NCBI GenBank assembly: GCA_023667695.1
Contig: JAMOZY010000009.1
Span: 1 to 64,000, forward strand
DNA: 64,000 bases
Reading direction: 5' to 3'
From: Clostridium sp.
Lineage (GTDB): Bacteria > Bacillota > Clostridia > Lachnospirales > Lachnospiraceae
How positions within the stretch are numbered: the first letter of the stretch is position 1; each line of letters begins with the position of its first letter. Below, piece after piece: positions 35,806 to 44,736 of the stretch. The notes under the pieces were generated by a model. The model saw only the letters and a list, made by a program, of their open reading frames with translations. It ran no database searches and was not told the DNA's origin. The translations under genes and the position numbers were made by a program.

Positions 35806-35933
35806 TATACTGCTGTTGGAAGCATTTTCTTCTTAATGTAAATAGCTTGGAATTTTAGAAAAAATGGGTTGCACACATAGGAAAGGGGAATTTAATAAGC
35901 AGATGGAGATTACAATGAAAGGAAAGGCATACC

Positions 35934-36749
35934 ATGAGCAAACTGATTTTTTTTGATATTGATGGAACCTTAGTTGATTTTTCCATGCAGATACCGGACA
36001 GTACCTTAGAAGGGTTGAAGCTGGCACGCGCCAATGGTCATAGGATTGCCATTTGTACCGGACGGCCATATACGAATATTTATCCCTTCTTGTTGGATTT
36101 TGGCTTTGACGGTGTAGTGGCATCTGCCGGAGCTTATATTCAGTATCAGGATAAAAAGCTTTATCATAGTATTCTGGAACCGGAGAAGCTGGTGATTCTG
36201 GCAGACCTGTTCCGCAGACATGGAGCAGCTTATTTTCTCCAAGGGTATTCCGGCAGATTTGTATCGGAACCGGACAGTCTGGTCATGGATGAAATCTTAT
36301 CCGAGGGCGAAGGGGCAAAAAAACTGAGAGAGGGCATGATATTGTGTGAGGCACCGGAGAGGCAGGAGGGTATGGAGTGTGGTGTGTATTTCCGGTCAGA
36401 TGCTGTAGTAGAGCAGATGCAGAGGGAAGCAGACGCTGCTACAGATGAATATTTTTGTCTGACGGGCTGCAGCTTTGGTACGGATATTGTGTATTCTGGT
36501 GAGATTACCAGAAAAGGAGTGAATAAGGCGACGGGAATGCAGCGCCTGCTGAAAGCAATGGGAATGTCACAGCAGGATTCCGTTGCATTTGGGGATGGCT
36601 CCAATGATTTTGAGATGATACAGTTTGCCGGTCAGGGAATTGTCATGGGAAATGGCATCCCTAAGCTGAAGGAATGTGGGGATTATGTGACGACTGCCAT
36701 AGACCGGGATGGTATCTGGAATGGATTAAAGCATCTGGGACTGATATGA
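35934..36749 (+). CDS. Cof-type HAD-IIB hydrolase
   Basis: This small-molecule phosphatase belongs to the Cof subfamily of the HAD superfamily. Motif I is FFDIDGTLVD (Asp8/Asp10 area), motif II is AICTGRP, motif III is the Lys in TRKGVNKATGM, and motif IV is VAFGDGSNDFEM. The C2b cap lies between about residues 85 and 190. Sugar phosphates are typical substrates, consistent with the PTS genes next door, but the exact one is unknown. AAAGGAAAGG precedes the ATG. Confidence 0.92.
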   Translation: MSKLIFFDIDGTLVDFSMQIPDSTLEGLKLARANGHRIAICTGRPYTNIYPFLLDFGFDGVVASAGAYIQYQDKKLYHSILEPEKLVILADLFRRHGAAYFLQGYSGRFVSEPDSLVMDEILSEGEGAKKLREGMILCEAPERQEGMECGVYFRSDAVVEQMQREADAATDEYFCLTGCSFGTDIVYSGEITRKGVNKATGMQRLLKAMGMSQQDSVAFGDGSNDFEMIQFAGQGIVMGNGIPKLKECGDYVTTAIDRDGIWNGLKHLGLI

Positions 36750-36773
36750 TTTGGCATATGTTGGTTGATGAAA

Positions 36774-37149
36774 TTATTTTTCAATTAAATCTTCCATTGT
36801 GCAGCCTAAAACCCTGGCAAGACGATACATTGCATCCACACTCGCTTTGTTAATATTTTTATTTCGCTGTTCATACATTTGGATGGAACGAAGGCTGACC
36901 CCGGAACGCTTTGCTAATTCTGCCTGTGTAAATCCATAGGCTGTATGGATACGTTTCAAATTCGTATCGGGAAAGTTCTTTCATTTGTGAATCCATGATT
37001 TCAGCAAATTTTGTAATGTCTGCCTCGTGGAGCGTGTAGTACATTTTCTGTAAATCTTGAAAGGATATTACTTTAAAAATATCGCTATACTTTCTGCCGG
37101 AATGCATAATATCCTGAATATACAGTCCGTCACTTTCTTCTTCAAGCAT
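36774..37149 (-). pseudogene. Frameshifted helix-turn-helix regulator remnant
   Basis: Two frames on the minus strand belong together. 37149 to about 36960 encodes LYIQDIMHSGRKYSDIF to MKELSRYEF, and 36959-36774 encodes the XRE-type helix-turn-helix GFTQAELAKRSGVSLRSIQM ending MEDLIEK. The break is near 36957-36965, where two extra bases (or one missing) change frame. The upstream part also lacks a proper start, so the gene is 5'-truncated as well. It lies at the edge of the deviating-composition ABC block. Confidence 0.7.
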
Positions 37150-37185
37150 TTCTAAATAAAGTTGATTCTTCCTCCCATTTTCTAA

Positions 37186-37842
37186 TTATTGCAACGCAAG
37201 TTTTCCGTTGTCAAGACGATATACGTGGTCTACCAAGTCAAGAACCCGCTCGTCGTGAGTAACCATAACCGCGCCCTTATCGTGCTTTTTGACTTCCATT
37301 CGTATCATTTCCACGACTTGCCTGCCGCGCGCCGCGTCAAGGCTTGCGGTGGGTTCGTCGGCGAGAATTACATCGGGGTCGTTCATAAACGCTCGTGCAA
37401 TCGCTACGCGCTGTTTTTCGCCACCCGACATTTCCGACGGATATTGTTCCTCGCATTTCGTTATGTCAAGCTCATGAAACAATTCATCGATATTCACCGC
37501 TGTGTCGTTTCGCCGAAATGCGGAAAGCTGTTCCTTTGCTTTTAAAAACGGCAGTAACTGATGATTTTGGAAAATAAATCCGATATGCTCTTGACGAATT
37601 TTCGTCCAATGCTTTTTTGAGGTATCGGAAACGTTCATTCCTGCAATGCTGATTTTTCCCGAGTCAGGGGCAAGCAGCATTCCTGCGATTGTGAGCAGTG
37701 TACTCTTTCCCGAACCTGACGGACCTACTACCGCCACGAACTCGCTTTTTTCTACAGACAGCGAAACATCATTAAGTACCGTTTTCTTGCCGCTGCCGTC
37801 GCGGTAGGTTTTTGTTATATTTTCAAGCTGCAATACACTCAT
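37186..37842 (-). CDS. ABC transporter ATP-binding protein (LolD/MacB type)
   Basis: The 218-residue ATPase has Walker [11 protein letters not shown], signature [15 protein letters not shown] and Walker [13 protein letters not shown]. It is the partner of the FtsX-like permease, whose stop it overlaps by four bases. The DNA is markedly richer in CpG and GC at third positions than its neighbours, which suggests transfer. Its likely role is export, or extraction of a peptide or lipid, as for other MacB-like systems. Confidence 0.92.
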   Translation of the reverse strand: MSVLQLENITKTYRDGSGKKTVLNDVSLSVEKSEFVAVVGPSGSGKSTLLTIAGMLLAPDSGKISIAGMNVSDTSKKHWTKIRQEHIGFIFQNHQLLPFLKAKEQLSAFRRNDTAVNIDELFHELDITKCEEQYPSEMSGGEKQRVAIARAFMNDPDVILADEPTASLDAARGRQVVEMIRMEVKKHDKGAVMVTHDERVLDLVDHVYRLDNGKLALQ

Positions 37843-38933
37843 TCTCCCGAACCTCCTATCACTTCCATCGGATCAACGCGCGATATGCTGGATATTGAAA
37901 TAAGCCCTCCCGCAATGGAAATCAGAATAAACGCGGCGATTACGACCGCAACGTTTGCATTTTTCAAATAAAACGGCATCGTTGACGGTATTGCCATTGC
38001 CATTAAATAAGTGAGTATTGTGGAAATTACCGCACCCGAAACCGCGATAATGCAGACCTGACCCGTCACCATTGCTGAAATGCGGCTCATTTCTATTCCT
38101 ATCGCTTTCATTACACCGAATTGCTTGTGCTTCTGGAGCGTGATTATGTAGTAGAATACTCCGATTATCGCCGCCGAAACGACTACCAATACCCAAATTA
38201 TCATAGTTATCGTTATATGCTCGGCTTTGTAAGATGGAACATTTTCAATAATATCAGCTATTGGAACTACCGCAGTCTCGTCGATTTGAATATTTTCAAT
38301 GTCCATACCTTTGATTGCGACCGCGTGGTAAGCCTTCTGATACATAGGATTCAGTGCCGTTCTTATCGCGGTGTAGCTGTCCGTCGAAATAAATCCTATC
38401 GCCGTGTGACCGTACATACTGTCCTCGGCGAAGCCCACTACCGTGAATTCAATCTCGGTGGATGAATCGAAAACCGTATCTCCGAGAGAAATACCGTCGT
38501 TTTTCAAGCTCTCGTCAAGCACGATGGGGTTTTCTGCATCGGAGTCGCTCAGACGCACTCCTTCAACAACATCTGGCTCGATAAAACTGCCTGGCTCGAA
38601 CGCGAAATACGTGATATTCAGTTTTTCGGCAGCATCCTTTCTTGCCAGATACATTCGCTGAATATCCAGCACGGCAAGCTCCGCATTGGTTTGAGCTTGC
38701 AATTCCTCCAACTTTTCGGGCTTGAGCTCGGACACCGTTATCACGTTCTCGGCAGAATCACTTATTAAAAAATAGTCCGCGTCAATATTGTCGATACCTG
38801 CTATAACGGCCCTGCCAAGCCCCTCAACCAATCCTGACAAAAACAGTACCATAAACATCAACAGCACGATTATCACCTCGATGAGAACGTACTTCTTTTT
38901 GTTGTAGATAAGTTCTTTTAACGCCAATTTCAT
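37839..38933 (-). CDS. FtsX-like ABC transporter permease
   Basis: The 364-residue protein has one N-terminal helix (about 16-36), an extracytoplasmic domain to about 250 and three C-terminal helices (about 255-277, 300-324, 334-354), the canonical MacB/FtsX layout. The segment HKQFGVMKAIG is the typical FtsX coupling region. The gene lies between the MarR gene and the ATPase gene in one operon and shares their deviating base composition. Confidence 0.92.
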   Translation of the reverse strand: MKLALKELIYNKKKYVLIEVIIVLLMFMVLFLSGLVEGLGRAVIAGIDNIDADYFLISDSAENVITVSELKPEKLEELQAQTNAELAVLDIQRMYLARKDAAEKLNITYFAFEPGSFIEPDVVEGVRLSDSDAENPIVLDESLKNDGISLGDTVFDSSTEIEFTVVGFAEDSMYGHTAIGFISTDSYTAIRTALNPMYQKAYHAVAIKGMDIENIQIDETAVVPIADIIENVPSYKAEHITITMIIWVLVVVSAAIIGVFYYIITLQKHKQFGVMKAIGIEMSRISAMVTGQVCIIAVSGAVISTILTYLMAMAIPSTMPFYLKNANVAVVIAAFILISIAGGLISISSISRVDPMEVIGGSGE

Positions 38934-38950
38934 AAATAGACCCGCCTTTC

Positions 38951-39397
38951 TTACGGTTTGTCGTTCATTGCTCCGTCGAAGGATTCGAGGAAATTTTTTG
39001 CCATTTCGACCATACTGTTTATCCGGTCGAAACCGACCCGCTCAAAAGCCTCTTCCTCAATTTTCAGAAGCGGAGCAAAATTCTCTTTTACAAATCCCAC
39101 GCCGGCACGCGTCAGTATCATATCCTTTTCGCGCCTGTCGGTTTGTGAGGCAACAAACTCGACAAGCCCTTTCTCGCAGAGCTTTCGTGCCGCGTGACTG
39201 ATAGACTGCTTGGGTATTTCGGTGACTGTGGTCACTTCCTTTTGCATCATTCTGGGCTGCCTGTTAAGCATATAGAGAATCAAAAACTCGTAGTAGCTCA
39301 GCCCATGCGCCTCCGCCCAAGCCGAATACAGCGATATGAATTTCCGCCAAAGGCAAGCCATTATCATTATATAATTCGTTTTATCCAACTTTTTCAA
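38951..39397 (-). CDS. MarR-family transcriptional regulator
   Basis: The winged-helix repressor of 148 residues shows the recognition region QKEVTTVTEIPKQSISHAARKL and the wing FVASQTDRREKDMILTRAG. It is the first gene of the MarR-permease-ATPase operon. A perfect palindrome sits over its predicted transcription start (39413-39432), so autoregulation of the exporter operon is likely. MarR proteins are usually relieved by a small ligand or oxidant; which one is not visible here. Confidence 0.92.
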   Translation of the reverse strand: MKKLDKTNYIMIMACLWRKFISLYSAWAEAHGLSYYEFLILYMLNRQPRMMQKEVTTVTEIPKQSISHAARKLCEKGLVEFVASQTDRREKDMILTRAGVGFVKENFAPLLKIEEEAFERVGFDRINSMVEMAKNFLESFDGAMNDKP

Positions 39398-39412
39398 CCT
39401 GCTTTTGAAATA

Positions 39413-39465
39413 TTAGTCCTAAATAGGACTAATCGCATCATAGCATATTCTTTTGTGATTGCCAA
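39413..39465 (-). promoter_or_regulatory. Promoter and operator of the MarR-ABC operon
   Basis: On the minus strand TTGGCA (39460-39465) and TATGAT (39437-39442) are 17 bases apart. The perfect inverted repeat TTAGTCCTAAATAGGACTAA at 39413-39432 covers the predicted start, an ideal MarR repressor site. Positions 39466-39720 show nothing I can identify. Confidence 0.75.
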
Positions 39466-39720
39466 GCAGTTTTTGAAAAAATCATATATTTTCAATGTTT
39501 TTCGGAACGCCCACAAAGGTTTGCAGGGACCGATTTAACTATGTATCATAATTCAACAAGTCCAATTTAAGACTATTTATGAAAAGAGATATCCGCCTCG
39601 TCCGCAAGCTGTTGTTATGTTCATCAAACAGAGTATCTGCATTTCAATATAATCAATTTGATATTTTATGAATAAATATGATATTATTAATTTGCGTTAC
39701 AGGGTATGCTGATAAAAGAG

Positions 39721-39790
39721 TAAGGACTTATTCTTGTGAACAACGGTCAAGTGGCTGCGAACAGGCATTTGGTGACTGTTGTGAGGTTGT
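39721..39790 (+). ncRNA. Structured hairpin repeat R, divergent copy 4
   Basis: Aligned with 13143-13203, TTATTCTTGTGAACAACGG replaces TATTCCCGCGAGCAACGAG, and GACTGTTGTGAGG replaces GACTGCCGCGAGG. The inner CTGC-loop-CAG hairpin is retained with loop GAA. Changes on both sides keep pairing mostly through G-U pairs and one compensated pair. It sits 40 bases before the GH5 start, in that gene's leader. Confidence 0.45.
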
Positions 39791-39828
39791 TGGCTATCAA
39801 AGGAAAGAAGGAAACGGAGGTTAGCAAA

Positions 39829-40863
39829 ATGAAGAGATTAGACGGATTTATGCATGGTGTTAATTTAGGTGGATGGCTGTCCCAGTGTGTTCATACCAAG
39901 GAGCATTATGACAGCTTTATCACTGAGACGGACCTGGAACGGATTGCGGCATGGGGCTTAGACCATGTACGGGTGCCGATTGACTATGAATTAGTGGAAA
40001 CAGAGGAAGGAAGTCCCATTGAAGCCGGATATCAGTATATTGAAACCTGTATCGCATGGTGTAAGAAGCATGGGCTGAATATGATTTTAGACCTGCATAA
40101 GACTGCCGGATATGTATTTGATGACCAGGATGCTTCCCAAGGCTTCTTTGATAAGCCGGAGCTGTTGGAACGGTTTACTGCTCTTTGGACGACCCTGGCA
40201 AAGCGGTTTGTAAAGGATAAGGATATTCTGATTTTTGAACTTTTGAATGAAATCGTAGACCCGGATGTGTCAGAGCAATGGAACCGCTTAATTGCAAAGA
40301 CCGTTGATGCCATTCGTGCCATTGATTCCGATGTGCGTATTATGTATGGCGGTGTCTGCTACAATAGCGTGACGAATGTAAAGCTGCTGGAGCAGCCCAA
40401 GGACGATAATATTATTTTCACATTTCATTGTTATGAACCGCTTATATTCACCCACCAGAGTGCAGACTGGGTTGGAGGGATGCCGTTGGATTACCGTACC
40501 GTATATCCGGCATCATTTTCAAGCTACATGGCGGATACGAAGCGGTATTTGCCGCAGATGATGGCGGATAACTTTGGAAATACAGCAAACATGGAGCGGG
40601 AATGCAGCAAGGAATGGTTCCTTGCATTATTTAAGGAAGCGGTAGATACGGCGGAACGATATCAGGTTCCCTTGTATTGTGGAGAATACGGTGTCATTGA
40701 CCGGGCAGAGCTACAAAGCACCCTGAGATGGTATCAGGATATTCATGCTGCATTTGAGCAGGCTGGAATCGGAAGGGCGGCATGGTCTTATAAGAAGATG
40801 GACTTCGGCTTGCTGGATGAACATTATGATGATGTCCGGGAGGAGCTTATAGTACTGTTGTAA
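39829..40863 (+). CDS. GH5 family glycoside hydrolase, intracellular
   Basis: This retaining beta-glycosidase of clan A is 344 residues long and has no signal peptide. The acid/base Glu141 lies in FELLNEIVDP and the nucleophile Glu286 in LYCGEYGVID; HGVNLGGWLSQ and DHVRVPIDYE are the N-terminal family segments. I start at ATG 39829 with GGAGG upstream. An earlier in-frame ATG at 39736 lies inside repeat R copy 4. Being cytoplasmic it should act on imported beta-glucosides or oligosaccharides rather than polymers. Confidence 0.9.
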   Translation: MKRLDGFMHGVNLGGWLSQCVHTKEHYDSFITETDLERIAAWGLDHVRVPIDYELVETEEGSPIEAGYQYIETCIAWCKKHGLNMILDLHKTAGYVFDDQDASQGFFDKPELLERFTALWTTLAKRFVKDKDILIFELLNEIVDPDVSEQWNRLIAKTVDAIRAIDSDVRIMYGGVCYNSVTNVKLLEQPKDDNIIFTFHCYEPLIFTHQSADWVGGMPLDYRTVYPASFSSYMADTKRYLPQMMADNFGNTANMERECSKEWFLALFKEAVDTAERYQVPLYCGEYGVIDRAELQSTLRWYQDIHAAFEQAGIGRAAWSYKKMDFGLLDEHYDDVREELIVLL

Positions 40864-40867
40864 AATA

Positions 40868-41608
40868 CTATTCCCAGCTGCGGCGGAAGAACTGGTTGCG
40901 GTATGCCCTGGGGGTATAGCCGGTATATTGCTTGAAGATTTTGATAAAATGGCTGTGGGAGCTGAAGCATAGGTAATTACTGATATCAGTGGCAGAGAAA
41001 TCGGAGTATTTCAGAAGATTCTCTGCCGCTTTTATCCGTTCCCTCCGGATATATTCCGATATGGAAACCTGCATTTCTTTTTTGAATAAGGTGGACAGGT
41101 AGCAGGGATTTAAATGAATCGCATCTGCAATGGTTTTAACGGTAAGGGGTTCCTGTAAATGAGCATAGATATAGTCCAGGGAAAGTACGATTTGCCTGGA
41201 ATAAGTCTGTTCCTTTACAAGCTGCTGCATCTGCCGGGTATAGTCATAAATCATTTCCCGGTGAAGCTGTTGGATGCCTTCTGCGGAATCCGTTACATCT
41301 GCTTTCTGAATATACAGGTCACTTAGAGTATAAGCATATTCCGGTGGCAAACCGTTTTCAATGCAGAACCGGGCAATCATGGCAACGGCAATAATAAAAT
41401 GATAGCGGAGATTCCGAACCGGATGCTGGGACAGCTTGCCCATATGCTCTGTGTCTAAGGGGGACATGAATTCTTTGACTAATTCTAAGTCTCCTTCCTT
41501 TACAGCATGGTAAAAGGCAAACTCTGCTTCATAGCTTATATGTTGTTGGTCCTGCTCCCGCTGGTGAAAGATGGTCTGGGTCAGGGATTTCATAAAGTCA
41601 GATGGCAT
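40868..41608 (-). CDS. AraC-family transcriptional regulator
   Basis: The C-terminal 100 residues carry two helix-turn-helix motifs (LTVKTIADAIHLNPCYLSTLFKKEM and ATDISNYLCFSSHSHFIKIFKQYTGYTPRAYR). The N-terminal 140 residues are helical, resembling regulators seen beside carbohydrate genes in Lachnospiraceae rather than a cupin sensor. It ends four bases from the convergent GH5 gene and overlaps the end of the upstream antiporter gene by 11 bases, indicating coupling. Whether it controls GH5 or the antiporter is unresolved. Confidence 0.9.
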   Translation of the reverse strand: MPSDFMKSLTQTIFHQREQDQQHISYEAEFAFYHAVKEGDLELVKEFMSPLDTEHMGKLSQHPVRNLRYHFIIAVAMIARFCIENGLPPEYAYTLSDLYIQKADVTDSAEGIQQLHREMIYDYTRQMQQLVKEQTYSRQIVLSLDYIYAHLQEPLTVKTIADAIHLNPCYLSTLFKKEMQVSISEYIRRERIKAAENLLKYSDFSATDISNYLCFSSHSHFIKIFKQYTGYTPRAYRNQFFRRSWE

Positions 41609-42809
41609 AGGTATCCTCCTTTGATGGCTCGGCAGATTGATTCAATAATTTTTTATATAGATTATCGACACATATTGCTCCCAATGGTGCTGTAATAAGA
41701 ATGGACAATACAGCAACCGTTAACACAATCTGCCCACAGGCAAATCCCATTGTGAGGGGAAGCGCACCGATTGCCGCCTGTACCGTTGCCTTCGGCATAT
41801 ATGCAAGCATAGAAAATAATCGCTCCTTTCGATTTAGATTCGTTTTAACTAAGGACAAGGCGACTCCGGTCATTCGGAATAATAAGGCCCCCAGCACCAG
41901 CACTATAGCAGATACTCCGGCAGAAAAGGCATACTGTAAATCCACAGTTGCACCTACAAGAACAAATAAAAACACCTCGGCAGCAACCCAAAGCTTGTTG
42001 TATTTTTCTGAAAGTCTTTGTGCGAAAGGCTTATAATTCCGCTTGATAACAATTCCTAAGCTCATAATGGCTAAAAGTCCTGAAATAGGTACTATGCCCG
42101 CTAAACGATTCTGAAGCTCAATAAGCAGGAATGAAAAACTAAGGATAATCAGCAGTTTTACAGAATCCCGCATATGAAACCGTTGAAAGAATGTTACCAA
42201 AATAATACCCACGATACTTCCCACCGTAATTCCTAAAACTATAGAAACCGGAATTTGTAGAAAGCTGATAGCTGAGATATTTCCGGTTGAAGCCAAAGAG
42301 GTAAATACGGTAAAGAGAACAATAACAAAAACATCATCTACAGATGCGCCAGCCAATATTAGCTGAGGAATCCCCTTGTCTGTGCCATAGCCTTCTTCCA
42401 TCAGACGAATCATCCTGGGTACGATTACTGCTGGAGATACAGCGGCAATAACACTTCCCATAATGGCAGCCTCTAAGTAGGTTACCCCTAATAGCAGAGG
42501 CGCCAGCAAAATGGTTCCGAGGATTTCGATACATGCAGGAAGAAAGCACATCAGGACTGCCGGTCTTCCGACTTTTTTCAAATCTGACAGATTTAACGAT
42601 AATCCCGCCCTGGTCAGAATGATTACCAGGGCAATCTGCCTTAAATCAGCAGAACTGTTTAAAATGGATTCGTCAATCAGGTTAAGCGCATGAGGACTTA
42701 AAATAATTCCAACAATAATCATGCCCAATAAGCCGGGCAGCTTCGCTTTTTGAAAAAGGCTTCCCATAAGCAAGCCCAATAATAAAATCAAAGAGATACT
42801 CATTAACAT
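41598..42809 (-). CDS. Cation:proton antiporter (CPA1/CPA2 Na+/H+ exchanger family)
   Basis: The 403-residue membrane protein has about 12 helices and no C-terminal Trk or RCK domain. The family core is recognised from LGMIIVGIILSPHAL, the acidic helix GASVDDVFVIVLFTVF with the ion-binding Asp pair, and KATVQAAIGALPL near the end. It probably exchanges Na+ or K+ for H+. GGAGG precedes the ATG. It is the first gene of a two-gene unit with the AraC regulator. Confidence 0.9.
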   Translation of the reverse strand: MLMSISLILLLGLLMGSLFQKAKLPGLLGMIIVGIILSPHALNLIDESILNSSADLRQIALVIILTRAGLSLNLSDLKKVGRPAVLMCFLPACIEILGTILLAPLLLGVTYLEAAIMGSVIAAVSPAVIVPRMIRLMEEGYGTDKGIPQLILAGASVDDVFVIVLFTVFTSLASTGNISAISFLQIPVSIVLGITVGSIVGIILVTFFQRFHMRDSVKLLIILSFSFLLIELQNRLAGIVPISGLLAIMSLGIVIKRNYKPFAQRLSEKYNKLWVAAEVFLFVLVGATVDLQYAFSAGVSAIVLVLGALLFRMTGVALSLVKTNLNRKERLFSMLAYMPKATVQAAIGALPLTMGFACGQIVLTVAVLSILITAPLGAICVDNLYKKLLNQSAEPSKEDTYAI

Positions 42810-42929
42810 ATCGTTTCCTCCTAATCGTGCAGAAATAAAAAAACTGATAATTTCTGCATAATTTTTGCAGAAGTCATCAGCATTTCATGCGGTTTAGGTT
42901 TCCCAAGGGAGAACTTCATTCCCAACTAT

Positions 42930-43018
42930 ATTCCCGCGAGCAATGAGGAAAATAGCCATGCTTGCATGGATATTTGACGAATGCCGCGAGGGTCAAATAC
43001 CCCGCCCCTTGGGGCTGA
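42930..43018 (+). ncRNA. Structured hairpin repeat R, copy 2
   Basis: The outer stem is TATTCCCGCGAGCAATGAG with TGCCGCGAGGG. The inner hairpin is AAATA/TATTT and CCATG/CATGG around CTTG. An extra GC hairpin, CCCCGCCCCTTGGGG, follows. It lies in the 440-base gap between the antiporter gene's 5' end and the methyltransferase gene. The remainder of that gap has only AT-rich sequence and a weak promoter near 43140-43175. Confidence 0.6.
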
Positions 43019-43248
43019 AAGAACAAGCTTGATTATGCCTGTAGCTTGTTGCAAGGATTTAGCTTATCATAACATACGCAGGTTATAGTTTCAATAGTTT
43101 TTTGCATTCTACCGTTCAAATTTCTATTGCCATATTTTTGTAGAAAAAGGAGTGCTTATATGATATTATATAGATAGAAACAAAATGTGGAGTATTCAGC
43201 GAATTTAACATTTATTCATAGATGCAATATTATAATGTAGGTGAAAAC

Positions 43249-44736
43249 ATGTTGGAAAAGGTCATTGAATTAACAAATCAATATATTGATAATATGCCTA
43301 AAAAAGAGCGTAAAAAGTATGGTCAATTTTTTACAAGTAAAGAAACAGCACGTTTTATGGCTGAATTATATAATATCCCTGATAACAAGCCTAAATTCAG
43401 TATTTTAGATGCAGGGGCAGGATCAGGAATATTATCGTGTGCGCTGATAGAACGATTGGAGCAGGTGGCTTCTGTCCGGACGATAGAATTGACCTGTTAT
43501 GAAAAAGATGATAATATTTTGAATTTGCTGGAGGAAAACCTTCATACTTGCCAGATAAATTCTAAAAAGAATATTCAAATTCACATTATCACAGATAATT
43601 ATATTACAAGCCAGTATCTGGACTTCAATCAGATGTTAGGAGGCAATCTCGAACCTAAAAAATATGATTTGGTTATTGGCAATCCACCATATATGAAAAT
43701 ATCGAAAGATGCACCGGAAGCAACTGCTATGCCGGAAGTCTGTTATGGTGCGCCTAATTTGTATTTTATTTTTGCGGCAATGGGTTTGTTTAATTTGGAT
43801 AGCGATGGAGAAATGGTGTATATTATTCCCCGCTCGTGGACTTCGGGTGCTTATTTCAAGCGATTTAGACAGTATTTTCTGACAGAGGGGAAATTAGAGC
43901 ATATTCATTTATTCGTAAGTCGGAATAAGGTGTTTGATAAAGAGGATGTTTTACAGGAAACGATTATTATTAAAATAAAAAAGACAAATCAAACACCGGA
44001 AAAAGTAACAATTACTTCTTCGCAGTCAAATAATGATTTTGCCAATCTTACATCTTTGACTGTGCCATATAGCCTTGTGGTATCGGGGGAGGATTATTAT
44101 GTATATTTAGTAACAGATGAAAGAGAAGTTTCGGTATTGGAACGTTTACATAGATTTGATAAAACATTGCCGGATATTGGGTTAAAAATGAAAACGGGAT
44201 TGACAGTTGATTTTCGTAATCGTGATATACTTCGTGATGATGCAGAAGAAGGGGCGATTCCGCTTTTTTATTCACAGCATATCAGACAGGGAGAGGTACA
44301 GTTCCCTATCCAGAAAGAGCATGAGTATGTGGTGACGGATCAAAACGGATTGATGCAGGACAACCGAAATTATCTGTTTGTCAAGCGTTTTACTGCAAAG
44401 GAAGAACGGCGCAGGCTGCAGTGCGGTGTATATTTGTCGAAAAAATATCCGCAGTATAAGAAAATCAGTACACAGAATAAGATAAATTTCATAGATGGAC
44501 TGATAACGGAAATGTCCGAGTGCCTTGTGTATGGATTATATGTGATTTTTAATTCTACTCTTTACGATGAATATTATAGGATTCTGAACGGTTCAACACA
44601 GGTAAATTCTACAGAAATTAATGCAATGCCTGTGCCTGATCTGGACAGTATACAGGAAATGGGCAGAAAACTGATGAAAAGTAAGGATATGTCGGAAAAT
44701 AACTGCAATATGATACTGGAGGGATACTGTGGATAA
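43249..44736 (+). CDS. Type II restriction-modification adenine-N6 methyltransferase
   Basis: This is the host-protecting methylase of the restriction pair. The S-adenosylmethionine motif I is SILDAGAGSGILSCALIE and the catalytic motif IV is VIGNPPYMKIS (Asn145). The domain order suits the gamma class. About 495 residues fits PstI/BsuBI-type methylases with a C-terminal recognition region. I start at ATG 43249, which has AGGTGA upstream; an upstream ATG at 43222 is possible. It overlaps the endonuclease gene by eight bases. The region is AT-rich, as in an acquired island. Confidence 0.9.
   Translation: MLEKVIELTNQYIDNMPKKERKKYGQFFTSKETARFMAELYNIPDNKPKFSILDAGAGSGILSCALIERLEQVASVRTIELTCYEKDDNILNLLEENLHTCQINSKKNIQIHIITDNYITSQYLDFNQMLGGNLEPKKYDLVIGNPPYMKISKDAPEATAMPEVCYGAPNLYFIFAAMGLFNLDSDGEMVYIIPRSWTSGAYFKRFRQYFLTEGKLEHIHLFVSRNKVFDKEDVLQETIIIKIKKTNQTPEKVTITSSQSNNDFANLTSLTVPYSLVVSGEDYYVYLVTDEREVSVLERLHRFDKTLPDIGLKMKTGLTVDFRNRDILRDDAEEGAIPLFYSQHIRQGEVQFPIQKEHEYVVTDQNGLMQDNRNYLFVKRFTAKEERRRLQCGVYLSKKYPQYKKISTQNKINFIDGLITEMSECLVYGLYVIFNSTLYDEYYRILNGSTQVNSTEINAMPVPDLDSIQEMGRKLMKSKDMSENNCNMILEGYCG

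Noticed and set aside
39736-39828. Upstream start of the GH5 gene
   Set aside because: It lies inside repeat R copy 4 and has no ribosome binding site, whereas ATG 39829 has GGAGG and matches the family N-terminus.
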